A DNA stretch of 64,000 bases, taken from contig NZ_CP128361.1 of assembly GCF_030345075.1 (NCBI RefSeq), positions 6,138,001 through 6,202,000 of the forward strand, in the 5' to 3' direction. Shown piece after piece: positions 17,187 to 25,123 of the stretch (positions within the stretch are counted from its first letter, which is position 1; every line of letters starts with the position of its first letter). The notes beneath the pieces are model-generated. The model did no database searches. It worked only from the letters and a program-made list of their open reading frames with translations, and was not told the origin of the DNA. This stretch comes from Solwaraspora sp. WMMA2065 (GTDB lineage: Bacteria; Actinomycetota; Actinomycetes; Mycobacteriales; Micromonosporaceae). The translations under genes and the position numbers were made by a program.

Positions 17187-17651
17187 ATGAGAGTCACTCG
17201 GATCGGCGTACCCCTGTTGCTGACCTGCCTGGCGCTGCCGGCGTGCGGCACCGGTGAACCCACCACCGAGCCCGACCCCGACCCGGTGCCGACCGTGACG
17301 GTCGCACCGTCCTCGCCGCCGGCAGCCGAATCACCGAGCGGAGGTGCCACGGTGAGCACAGCACCGCAGACCCCTGGACCGCCCGAGGACCTGCCCACCT
17401 CGGTCCCGGGGGGCACCCCAGGGCCGGGGAAGTCGACCGGGTCGTCGCGGCCGATGACCCTGACCGGCACCGTCGAGGCCGGGGTGGAGCACGACTGCTA
17501 CCTGCTCGACGGCTATCTGCTGGTCGGCGGTTCGCATGACCTGATCCGTCCGGGTGCCCGGCTGAGCGTCACCGGGCACGTCCAGGCTGACCTGATGACC
17601 ACCTGCCAGCAAGGCACCCCGTTCATGGTGCAGCGGGTCGAGCCCGCCTGA
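17187..17651 (+). CDS. Secreted lipoprotein
   Basis: A 154-residue protein with a type II signal peptide; the lipobox LPAC places the lipidated residue at Cys20. A Pro/Thr/Ser-rich spacer (about 21-90) follows. The small C-terminal domain (MTLTGTVEAGVEHDCYLL, then VTGHVQADLMTTCQQGTPF) has two cysteines that could pair and resembles a small beta-barrel of OB type. The ATG at 17187 begins just after the ispH stop. A terminator follows. The function is unknown. Confidence 0.75.
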   Translation: MRVTRIGVPLLLTCLALPACGTGEPTTEPDPDPVPTVTVAPSSPPAAESPSGGATVSTAPQTPGPPEDLPTSVPGGTPGPGKSTGSSRPMTLTGTVEAGVEHDCYLLDGYLLVGGSHDLIRPGARLSVTGHVQADLMTTCQQGTPFMVQRVEPA

Positions 17652-17717
17652 CCGGCGGCGCGACCGCCGACCCTGGTGCGCGCCGACCACCGGCGTCGGT
17701 GCCCGTAGGACACAGTG

Positions 17718-17748
17718 AAGGGCCCACCCCGACTCGGGGTGGGCCCTT
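17718..17748. terminator. Bidirectional terminator between convergent genes
   Basis: AAGGGCCCACCCC (17718-17730) pairs perfectly with 17736-17748 around GACTC. It separates the lipoprotein gene (plus strand) from the S8 peptidase gene (minus strand) and can act in both directions. Confidence 0.75.
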
Positions 17749-17774
17749 CTTCCGTCGTACGGCTTAGCCGACGG

Positions 17775-20700
17775 TCAGCTCACCGAGCTGACCGAGACCC
17801 CGCCGCGGCCGACGACCGCGCCCTGGTCGGTGACGACGAGCATCTCACCGAACAGCTCCCGGCCCGCCTCCGGAGTGGCGTCCACCGTGACGCTGCCGCT
17901 GAGCGTGGCGCTGGCGCCGTTGACCAGCTCCGTCGAGCCCGACTCGACCGAGATGGTGCCCAACCCGGTCGAGTAGAACACGTCCAGGTAGTCGTACTCG
18001 GTGGTGCCGGCCGGCACCGAGTACCCGTCGACCTCGATGTCGTAGACACCGGGTGCCGGGTTGTCGATGGTGACAGCCTCTTCGGAGTCGCCGTCGGCGG
18101 TGTAGTCGATCAGCGAACCGTTCCGGTAGACGAACAGGTCCAGGTCGGCGCTGAGATCGCTGGTGTTGCCGATCTTCGCGAACAACCGGGTTGCCCCGGC
18201 CGGGACCGTCACCTGGAAGGTCTGCACCTCCAGGTCGGCGATCGTCGGCCGGTCACTGTTCGCCGAGCCGAGCGAGCCGCCCTGCCCCGAGACGACGACC
18301 GGGCCGAAGATGTTCTCCACCGTCCAGCTGAGCGGGGTGGTCTCACCGAGGGTGACGTCCTCGAGCACCGTGCTGGTCGGGTCGACGGTGACGCCCTGTA
18401 CCTGGGCGGTCAACTCGAACGGGTTCTGCAGCATCGGCGAGGTCCGCCGCGACTCCACCTCGATCTCCCAGACCCCCGGCAGCGGGTCCTGGTAGTCCCG
18501 CTCGTCCGGCTTGCAGACGTCCGGGTCGGAGAAGTTGGTGTAGCAGCGCAGACTGCTGGAGCTTTCCAGCGGTACGCCGTACGGGTCGATCGCGATGAAC
18601 CGGGTCTGCGATCCGTCCGCGATGCCCGACAGGCTGACCTGCAGTGCCGTCGCGCCTTCCGGCACCGTGACGAAGTACGACGTGTACGCGTTACGCGTCA
18701 CCTTGCCGGAGGTGCTGAACTCGTACTCCGGGCTGGTCATCGCGGTCGACGCCACCACGGTGTTCATGATCTCGAAGTCGACCGTGGCGGTGAACGGGTT
18801 GTCCACCCGGAGGATGGCACTGTGCACACCGACGTCCGGGGTGGCCCGCACGTTGAACGTGACGGCCTCGTTCAGCGGCAGCACCACCTGGCCGGGGGCA
18901 GCGAAGGTGCCGTCGTTGCCGACCCACTTGAGCTTGTGCAGCAGGTCGACGTCCGGGCCGCTGGTCCGGGTGATGGTGACCGGGTAGGACTTGAACTGGC
19001 CCGGCCGGTGACCACCGGCGTCGGCGGCGCACCGGTTGTAGACGCCGGTGCCCTCGTGCGGGGTGGCCAGGTACTCCGAGATCGGGGTGCAGACCGGAGC
19101 GCTGACGTCGTAGCCGTTGACCTCGACGCCCTCGCGCAGCAGCTTCCAGGTGTCGGCCACGTGCAGCATGCCGTTGCCCTGCTCGTGGGCGGAGGCACCG
19201 TTGATCCAGCGGGCACCGCTGTACAGCGCCCGACGCAGCTGCATCGGGGTGACGTCGAGGTCCTTGGCCTTGACGCCCGACATCAGCAGGGCAACCGCGC
19301 CGGTGGCCTGGGGAGCGGCCATCGACGTGCCGTTGTACATGGCGTAGCCGGGCGGCAGCGGGTAGCCGGCCTCAGGGACCGGGCCGCCCTCCTCCCAGCC
19401 GGCGACGGTGGAGATGGCCGCGCCGGGGGCGCTGATGCTCGGCTTGAACCCGCCGTCCTCACGCGGACCGCGCGACGAGAAGGGGAACAGCGAGTTGCGG
19501 GTGCGTACCTCGGAGCCGTAGTTGGCCAGCCAGGTGTCCCGGCTCACGCTCGCGGCGACGCTGACCACGCTCGAGGCCACCGACGGGTCACCGATGGTGT
19601 TGGTGCCCGGGCCGGAGTTGCCGGCCGAGATGAACATCTGCACGCCGTACACGTCGATGAGGATGTTGTAGAGCTCGGCGCGGGCGTTGTTGCCGTCGTT
19701 GAGTGCCGGCAGACCACCGATCGACATGTTGATGATGTCGACGCCCCGGTTGATCACCAGGTCGATCATGCCGTCGGTCAACGCGGCGGCGGTGCAGCCG
19801 CCGGCGAAGGTGCAGGCCCGGGAGGAGACCAGCTTGGCGCCGGGCGCGGCGCCGTCGAAGTCCTCGTTGCCCAGCATGTCGTTGGCGGCCACGATGCCCG
19901 CCACGTGGGTGCCGTGCGACGACGAGATCAGTCCGATGTTGACGTAGTCGATCAGGCCGGGGCCGCCGACCGGAGCGGTGTCGACGTCGGTGCGGAACTC
20001 GACGACGAACGGCACCTGCTCGGCGATCGGGGTCGAAGGATCGTCCGTGCCGAAGTGGCCGATGTCGAAGTTCTCCTGGTACGGGCGCATCACCGGCTCG
20101 TCGGTGAAGTCGAAGTCCTGGTCGACGTCGACCCGTACGTCGTTGGTGGCCGGGTCGTACAGCACCCCGAACCGGTCGCTGGTGTCGCCGTCGCGGTTGA
20201 CGTCACCGTTGGCCGACCCGCCCGCGGTGATCGACTCCGAGAACAGGTTGATCATGTAGGAGCCGGCCGGCGCGGACCAGGTGACGCCGGCGTAGCTGAA
20301 GCTCGGGCCGCTCACACCGGTGAGCATCGGCCGCCAGGTGCCGTCATTCTCGTAGACCGGGTCGATCGGGGTGACCCAGTCGACGATCTTCCGCTCCCCG
20401 GTGGTGGTGGTCTGCAGCGCCGGGTGGTCCAGGTCGATCCCGGAGTCCATGATGCCGACGAGGACATTGCGGCCGTCCCAGCGCGGGTGGCTGTTCTTGA
20501 ACGAGACCGCGCCGGTCTCATTGGTCGGCATGTAGGGGTTGACCGCGCCGGTGTCCGGCCCCGGGCCGGTGGTCGCGCTCGCCACGGAGGAAGCCGCCGC
20601 CATGCTCTCCGGCATCGGGTCCGGCATCGGGATCGTCTCGTTGAGGTCGACCGCCGAGACCCCGGGCAGTTTCGACGCCGCGACGACGTTCTTGACCGGC

Positions 20701-21032
20701 ACGCGGGCCCGGACATAGCCGACCTCGTCGACCTGGTTGCCGATCACGCCGCCGAGCTTCTTCAGCTCGGCCGCGACCTTCGGTGCCTGGCCCTGCTCGG
20801 TGGCGACCAGCAAGGTGACGCTCTGCTCGCTCTTCGCCTCCGCCTCGGCGAGCAGGTCGAGATCGTGCGACCCCAACGTATCGGTAGGGGTGTCCTTCAG
20901 TACGTCGGCCTTGGTCGACGGGTTGGCGCTCGCGGTGGACGCACCACCCGCCAGCGTCACGGCACCGGCCACCATGACGGATGCCAGGAGCGCGGCAGAG
21001 GTTCGCCGTCTCCAGATGCGGGGTTTACTCAC
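17775..21032 (-). CDS. Large secreted S8 subtilisin-like peptidase
   Basis: A 1085-residue extracellular serine protease. The signal peptide covers about residues 1-36 (RRRTSAALL start, ASTASA end). An inhibitor-I9-like propeptide (about 60-135) leads to the catalytic domain with Asp196 (GIMDSGIDLDHP), His373 (SSHGTHVAGI), the oxyanion Asn472 (SAGNSGPG) and Ser570 (NGTSMAAPQ). An insertion of roughly 170 residues lies between the Asp and the His, as in large tripeptidyl-peptidase-like S8 members. About 450 C-terminal residues contain beta-sandwich domains, including one with DLDLFVYRNG. I chose the GTG at 21032 because GGAGG precedes it by eight bases. A shared terminator follows its 3' end. 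Confidence 0.9.
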   Translation of the reverse strand: MSKPRIWRRRTSAALLASVMVAGAVTLAGGASTASANPSTKADVLKDTPTDTLGSHDLDLLAEAEAKSEQSVTLLVATEQGQAPKVAAELKKLGGVIGNQVDEVGYVRARVPVKNVVAASKLPGVSAVDLNETIPMPDPMPESMAAASSVASATTGPGPDTGAVNPYMPTNETGAVSFKNSHPRWDGRNVLVGIMDSGIDLDHPALQTTTTGERKIVDWVTPIDPVYENDGTWRPMLTGVSGPSFSYAGVTWSAPAGSYMINLFSESITAGGSANGDVNRDGDTSDRFGVLYDPATNDVRVDVDQDFDFTDEPVMRPYQENFDIGHFGTDDPSTPIAEQVPFVVEFRTDVDTAPVGGPGLIDYVNIGLISSSHGTHVAGIVAANDMLGNEDFDGAAPGAKLVSSRACTFAGGCTAAALTDGMIDLVINRGVDIINMSIGGLPALNDGNNARAELYNILIDVYGVQMFISAGNSGPGTNTIGDPSVASSVVSVAASVSRDTWLANYGSEVRTRNSLFPFSSRGPREDGGFKPSISAPGAAISTVAGWEEGGPVPEAGYPLPPGYAMYNGTSMAAPQATGAVALLMSGVKAKDLDVTPMQLRRALYSGARWINGASAHEQGNGMLHVADTWKLLREGVEVNGYDVSAPVCTPISEYLATPHEGTGVYNRCAADAGGHRPGQFKSYPVTITRTSGPDVDLLHKLKWVGNDGTFAAPGQVVLPLNEAVTFNVRATPDVGVHSAILRVDNPFTATVDFEIMNTVVASTAMTSPEYEFSTSGKVTRNAYTSYFVTVPEGATALQVSLSGIADGSQTRFIAIDPYGVPLESSSSLRCYTNFSDPDVCKPDERDYQDPLPGVWEIEVESRRTSPMLQNPFELTAQVQGVTVDPTSTVLEDVTLGETTPLSWTVENIFGPVVVSGQGGSLGSANSDRPTIADLEVQTFQVTVPAGATRLFAKIGNTSDLSADLDLFVYRNGSLIDYTADGDSEEAVTIDNPAPGVYDIEVDGYSVPAGTTEYDYLDVFYSTGLGTISVESGSTELVNGASATLSGSVTVDATPEAGRELFGEMLVVTDQGAVVGRGGVSVSSVS

Positions 21033-21204
21033 GTTCTCTTCCTCCGGAAGAACTGGGCCCTGTGGTGCAGGGCACGTGTGACCGCATCCTTTGTGTTCCG
21101 GTGGATCGCTGTCACTACCTAGCCAAGCGTTGTGACCAGCCCGTGACATAAACTTCCCTGAATAGGTGGCGTGGTCGTAGTGAAATGCCTGCAATGAGTG
21201 ATGT

Positions 21205-22425
21205 CTATTTGGGGTTTTCCCAGCTCAACCCGGTCCACTCGGGACGTGTCCGATGCGCCCGGTCATCGCCGGCCGACGGCGATTCCAGCTCCGGCGCCTG
21301 CACCTGACGGGGCGCCACCTCGACCTGTGGCGGGGGCGTCAGTTCAGCGCCGGAAACCCCGAGATCGGCGAGTTTGCGCGCACTGACCAGGACCCGCCCC
21401 TCCAGCGATCCCACCGCCCGGTTGTACGCGGTGACCGCACCTCCCAGCGCGTTACCCAGCTTCGTGACATGCTCGCCCAGCGTGGCCAGCCGCCCGTACA
21501 GTTCACGGGCCAGCCCGTGCACCGCCACCGCGTTACGGGCCAGCGCCTCCTGTCGCCACGAGTACGCCACCGTACGCAGCAGGGCCACCAGCGTCGCCGG
21601 GGTGGCCAGCACGATGTCCCGGCTGAACGCGTGCTCCAGCAGAGCCGGGTCGCGCTGCAACGCGGCGTCCAGGAACGGGTCGGCCGGCACGAACAGCACC
21701 ACGAACTCCGGCGTCTGATCGAACGCGGACCAGTACTGCTTCGCGGCGAGCGCGTCCACATGGGTCCGCAGCTGCCGGGCGTGGCTGTCCAGGTGCTGGT
21801 CCCGGGTGCGCTCCTCGCGGGCCTCCATCGCGGACAGGTAGCCGTCGAACGGTGCCTTGGCGTCGACCACCACGCTGCGCCCGCCGTGCAGCCGTACCAC
21901 CAGATCCGGGCGGACCGTCTGCTGCTCGGTCCGCGCGGTCACCTGCTCGGCGAAGTCGCAGTGCTCGAGCATCCCGGCCGCCTCGACGATGCGCCGCAGC
22001 TGGTGCTCACCCCACCGGCCCCGCACCTGGGGCGCGCGCAGCGCCGCCACCAGCTGCTTGGTCTCGGTACGCAGCTCAGCGGAGACCCCGCCCATCGCCC
22101 GGACCTGCTCACGCAGCTCGGCGTACGCGTCGACCCGGTCGTGCTCCAGCTCAGCCACCCGCTGCTCGTAGCGGCGCAGTGCGTCGTGCAGCGGAGCCAC
22201 CGCCCGCGCCACCGCCTCCTGCGACTGGGCGGTCGCCTCGTACGACAGCGCCCGCATCGACTGCTCCAACCGACCCTCGCCGTCGCGGGTGGCGCGCAGC
22301 GTCGCGTCCAGCCGGGCGATCTCGGTCGCCGACCGGGCCCGGGCAGTCAGCCAGCCGAGCGCCGCGCCGCAACCGAGACAGACGACCACCACCACAACCG
22401 TCGCGACATCCACGCCGGAAAGCAT
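21205..22425 (-). CDS. rmuC: DNA recombination protein RmuC
   Basis: RmuC limits inversions at short inverted repeats and carries a nuclease-like fold. The 406-residue protein has an N-terminal membrane segment (about 5-28), a long coiled coil (about 30-150), and the conserved RmuC domain with RGRWGEHQLRRIVEAAGM, VRPDLVVRL, VVDAKAPFDGYL and FVPADPFLDAAL. The ATG at 22425 starts directly at the membrane segment; no clear ribosome binding site is visible there. It is divergent from the 22514 gene, with 88 bases between them. Confidence 0.88.
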   Translation of the reverse strand: MLSGVDVATVVVVVVCLGCGAALGWLTARARSATEIARLDATLRATRDGEGRLEQSMRALSYEATAQSQEAVARAVAPLHDALRRYEQRVAELEHDRVDAYAELREQVRAMGGVSAELRTETKQLVAALRAPQVRGRWGEHQLRRIVEAAGMLEHCDFAEQVTARTEQQTVRPDLVVRLHGGRSVVVDAKAPFDGYLSAMEAREERTRDQHLDSHARQLRTHVDALAAKQYWSAFDQTPEFVVLFVPADPFLDAALQRDPALLEHAFSRDIVLATPATLVALLRTVAYSWRQEALARNAVAVHGLARELYGRLATLGEHVTKLGNALGGAVTAYNRAVGSLEGRVLVSARKLADLGVSGAELTPPPQVEVAPRQVQAPELESPSAGDDRAHRTRPEWTGLSWENPK

Positions 22426-22513
22426 GTCAAACAGGTACGCCGCCCGCCCGCCGACGCCCGGCACCGCCCGTCGTTGTGGCTGGTGGTGGATCAGGGCGGC
22501 TACCGTCGTAGCC

Positions 22514-23281
22514 ATGGAATTTCTTCTGCTCCTGGTCTTGGTGGCGTTGTTCGCCGGCGGCCTGCTGTGGTGGCGGGGGGAGAGCGCCGCCCGCAAGGAG
22601 CGGGCGCTGGCCGACGCCCGGGCCGAGGCACAACGCTGGTACGAGCGGCTCGGCGGCCAGGTGATGAACCTGCACGGCGACCAGCCGGCGGTCCGGCAGT
22701 CGCTGCTCGACGCCGGCGAGCGCTACACCGCAGCCGGCTCCCAGTTGGAGCAGGCCCGCAGCCTCAAGCAGTTCGAGCTGGCCCGGGAGACCGCCCTGGA
22801 GGGCCTGGCCTACGTCCGGGCGGCCCGGGTGGCGCTCGGCATCGACCCCGGTCCCGAACTGCCCCCACTGGCCGCCGCCCGGGGCGCCGGGCAGCTCACC
22901 AAGGAGCGTGAGGTCGACGTCCAGGGGCAGACCTTCCGGGCCGGGCCCAACCCGGGCCCGCAGACGCCGCACTACTACCCGGGCGGCTACCACCAGGGCC
23001 GGCCGGTGCCGGCCGGCTGGTACTCCCAACCGCTGTGGAAGCCGGCGCTGGCCGGGGCGGCCGGTGCGATCGGCGGCATGCTGGTCTTCAGTGCATTGTT
23101 CTCTCCGACGTTCGGCGACCCCGGCTACGACGCCGGGTACGCCGCCGGCTTGGAGGACGGCGGCGGTGACGAGGACTTCTCCGGCGGGGAGGACTTCTCC
23201 GGTGGCGAGGATTTCGGTGGCGGCGACTTCGGCGGTGGGGATTTCGGTGGCGGCGACTTCGGCGGATTCGGGGATTTCTGA
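22514..23281 (+). CDS. Membrane protein with C-terminal Gly/Asp/Phe repeats
   Basis: The 255 residues have an N-terminal membrane span (about 2-20), a helical charged region (25-110), a Gly/Pro/Tyr-rich part and a second hydrophobic span (about 175-195). The tail is built from about nine units of the type (E/G)DFSGG or GDFGGG. The repeat tail is encoded at 23165-23279 and is acidic and flexible. The start ATG at 22514 is clear because the membrane span begins at once. The function is unknown; the repeat could mediate weak assembly or surface exposure (inference). Confidence 0.6.
   Translation: MEFLLLLVLVALFAGGLLWWRGESAARKERALADARAEAQRWYERLGGQVMNLHGDQPAVRQSLLDAGERYTAAGSQLEQARSLKQFELARETALEGLAYVRAARVALGIDPGPELPPLAAARGAGQLTKEREVDVQGQTFRAGPNPGPQTPHYYPGGYHQGRPVPAGWYSQPLWKPALAGAAGAIGGMLVFSALFSPTFGDPGYDAGYAAGLEDGGGDEDFSGGEDFSGGEDFGGGDFGGGDFGGGDFGGFGDF
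23165..23279. repeat. Short in-frame repeats encoding (E/G)DFxGG
   Basis: Degenerate 15- to 18-bp units encode a run of Gly-Asp-Phe motifs at the C-terminus of the 22514 gene. Synonymous third-base changes between units indicate older expansion kept by selection rather than fresh slippage. Confidence 0.7.
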
Positions 23282-23341
23282 CCTTCGGAAGTAGGGCTAC
23301 CCGGATGGTCCGCCGGCCGGCGACCGGGCAGGCTCGTCGTC

Positions 23342-23959
23342 GTGGACACCAAGCGACAGATTCAGCGCGGGTGGCTCGCCGGTCTCGGCGCGGCGGCCCT
23401 GGCCACCGGGGCGGCGACCGCCGCCGCCCAGTCGCCCGGGCGGTTCCACTGGTGGGCCGGGTTCATCCTGGTACCCGGCGCGTTGATCGCCGCCGCCGGT
23501 GGCCCGCTGATGGCCCGCGGTGGCGGCCGCGCCTTCGGTGGATACGTCGTCGCCGGCATCGGCGCGATCGTCTTCACCGTGGGCGCACTGCTCATGCTGG
23601 GGCTGATGGGTGACGGCTGGCCGTTGCTCGTCGTGCTGCCCTGCCTGGCGGTGGCCGGCACCTACCGTTGGCGTCCGGACCATCCGCTCGCCCGAGGGCT
23701 GCACCGCACCGTGGCCCTGCTGGCCGTAACCGGTGCCGGGGTCGGGGCCACCCTTGAGCTGATCGTGACCGGTCTGGTCGACTTCGGCACCATCGGCTGG
23801 TGGGGCGGTTTCATGATGCTCGCCGCCGCCTCGGTGTTCGCCAACGCACTCGAACTCGGCCGGCACCGGATGCCGTACCGACTGCAGGCGGTGACGCTGC
23901 TCGTCGGGCCGTCGGTGGTGGCCTTCCTGCTCGGCCTGCGCTTCCTGCGTGGCTGGTGA
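23342..23959 (+). CDS. Multi-pass membrane protein, unknown function
   Basis: A 205-residue protein with about six hydrophobic spans (for example ALIAAAGGPLM, GIGAIVFTVGALLMLGLM, LLAVTGAGVGATLELIVTG, AVTLLVGPSVVAFLLGL). It starts with a GTG at 23342, 60 bases after the previous gene, and is convergent with the SGNH hydrolase gene. I do not recognise a family. Confidence 0.6.
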   Translation: MDTKRQIQRGWLAGLGAAALATGAATAAAQSPGRFHWWAGFILVPGALIAAAGGPLMARGGGRAFGGYVVAGIGAIVFTVGALLMLGLMGDGWPLLVVLPCLAVAGTYRWRPDHPLARGLHRTVALLAVTGAGVGATLELIVTGLVDFGTIGWWGGFMMLAAASVFANALELGRHRMPYRLQAVTLLVGPSVVAFLLGLRFLRGW

Positions 23960-24009
23960 CGCAGGCACCGGCGGACCATCAGCCGGCGAACGGGTCCGAT
24001 CCGACACGG

Positions 24010-24762
24010 TCAGCCGGCCTGGACCGGCACCCAGTCGGCGTACTTCGCGGTCCGCCCGTCACCGGACGAGCGGCCGCGCAGCCGGCGGTGTACCCAGGGC
24101 ACCACGAACTCCCGGTAGTAGCGGGCCTCGGCGAGCAGGCTGCGCCGGCCGACCGGTGCCGGGTCGACCACGTGCGCCTCGGTCGGGTGGCCCAGCCCGT
24201 CCAGCACCAGGCTGGCGACCCGGCGGTGGCCGGCAGAGTTGAGATGCAGGCGGTCGGGCGACCAGTACTGTTCGCGGCGGATCTCCACGTCGCTGAAAAC
24301 GTCGATGAAGTCGAGACCGTGCCGGGCTGCGAGCTCAGCGGTGGCGGCGGTCAGCGAGACCCCGCGCCGCCGCATCGTCGTGCCGAACGGCAGCCGGGCG
24401 CTCGGGTCGCCGCCGCTGAGCAGCACCAGCCGAACCCCGGCGTCGGCGCAGCGGCGTACCGCGCCCTCGGTCAGCGCGACCAGCCGGCTCAGGTCCGTGC
24501 CGGGGCGCATCATGTCGTTGCCGCCGCCGTTGAGGGTGATCATCGTCGGGAGTGGGGACAGCGACAGTGCCCGGTCGAGCTGCTGGGTGACGATCGGCTC
24601 CAGCAGCCGTCCCCGGACCGCCAGGTTGGCGTACTGCACGCTACCGCCATTCGCGGCGGCGAGCCCGGCGGCGACCAAATCGGCCCAGCCGCGTACGGTG
24701 CCGTCCGGCAACTCGTCGCCGAGCCCTTCGGTGAAACTGTCCCCGATCGCCACGTACCGCAC
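24010..24762 (-). CDS. SGNH/GDSL family hydrolase
   Basis: A 250-residue esterase/lipase-type hydrolase without signal peptide, so probably cytoplasmic. Block I GDSFTEG gives nucleophile Ser9, block III GGGND gives Asn82, and block V SPDRLHLNSAGH gives Asp170 and His173. The start is the GTG at 24762, preceded by GGGAGGG on the coding strand. The natural substrate cannot be told. It stands alone; the next upstream gene in the divergent direction is the TIG surface protein. Confidence 0.88.
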   Translation of the reverse strand: MRYVAIGDSFTEGLGDELPDGTVRGWADLVAAGLAAANGGSVQYANLAVRGRLLEPIVTQQLDRALSLSPLPTMITLNGGGNDMMRPGTDLSRLVALTEGAVRRCADAGVRLVLLSGGDPSARLPFGTTMRRRGVSLTAATAELAARHGLDFIDVFSDVEIRREQYWSPDRLHLNSAGHRRVASLVLDGLGHPTEAHVVDPAPVGRRSLLAEARYYREFVVPWVHRRLRGRSSGDGRTAKYADWVPVQAG

Positions 24763-25123
24763 CCGCGACCCTCCCCGTTCCGCGAAACCAGCGGCACCAA
24801 GTTACCTCCCGGTACTGACAGGTGCTGTGACGCGGATCCTGTTCTGACGGTTGGCGGGCAGTGCTTCCTGACCGGGCAGCCCGTCCGAGGCCAGGTGAGT
24901 GAGCTTAGGGATCAACTTGCGGGCACGTCCGGCGAACGGCGGAAGTGGATCTGTTCAGCGGACGCCGTCCCGTCTGGCCAGCTACGCCGCGCCGGACATG
25001 CGTGTCGAGTGAGGTGGACCTCCGGTAGTTTCGCGCGACTTGCCCTATTTGCTGTCGTTCTCGTTTCTGACGGATGGGCGCACCGGCCTGTCCGGCTCAC
25101 GCAGAAGACGAGACGGGGGAAAA
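24763..25123. other. Gene-free divergent region before the TIG surface protein
   Basis: 361 bases with no convincing gene. A short inverted repeat GAGGT-GG-ACCTC lies at 25011-25022, about 100 bases before the surface protein start, and could be an operator. A T-rich stretch around 25035-25070 may hold the promoter. GGGGGA at 25114-25119 is the ribosome binding site of the next gene. Confidence 0.45.

Noticed and set aside
17715-21122. Very long open frame on the plus strand opposite the S8 peptidase gene
   Set aside because: Its translation is Arg/Gly/Val-rich without motifs, while the minus strand encodes a complete subtilase with triad and signal peptide. It is a GC-bias shadow.
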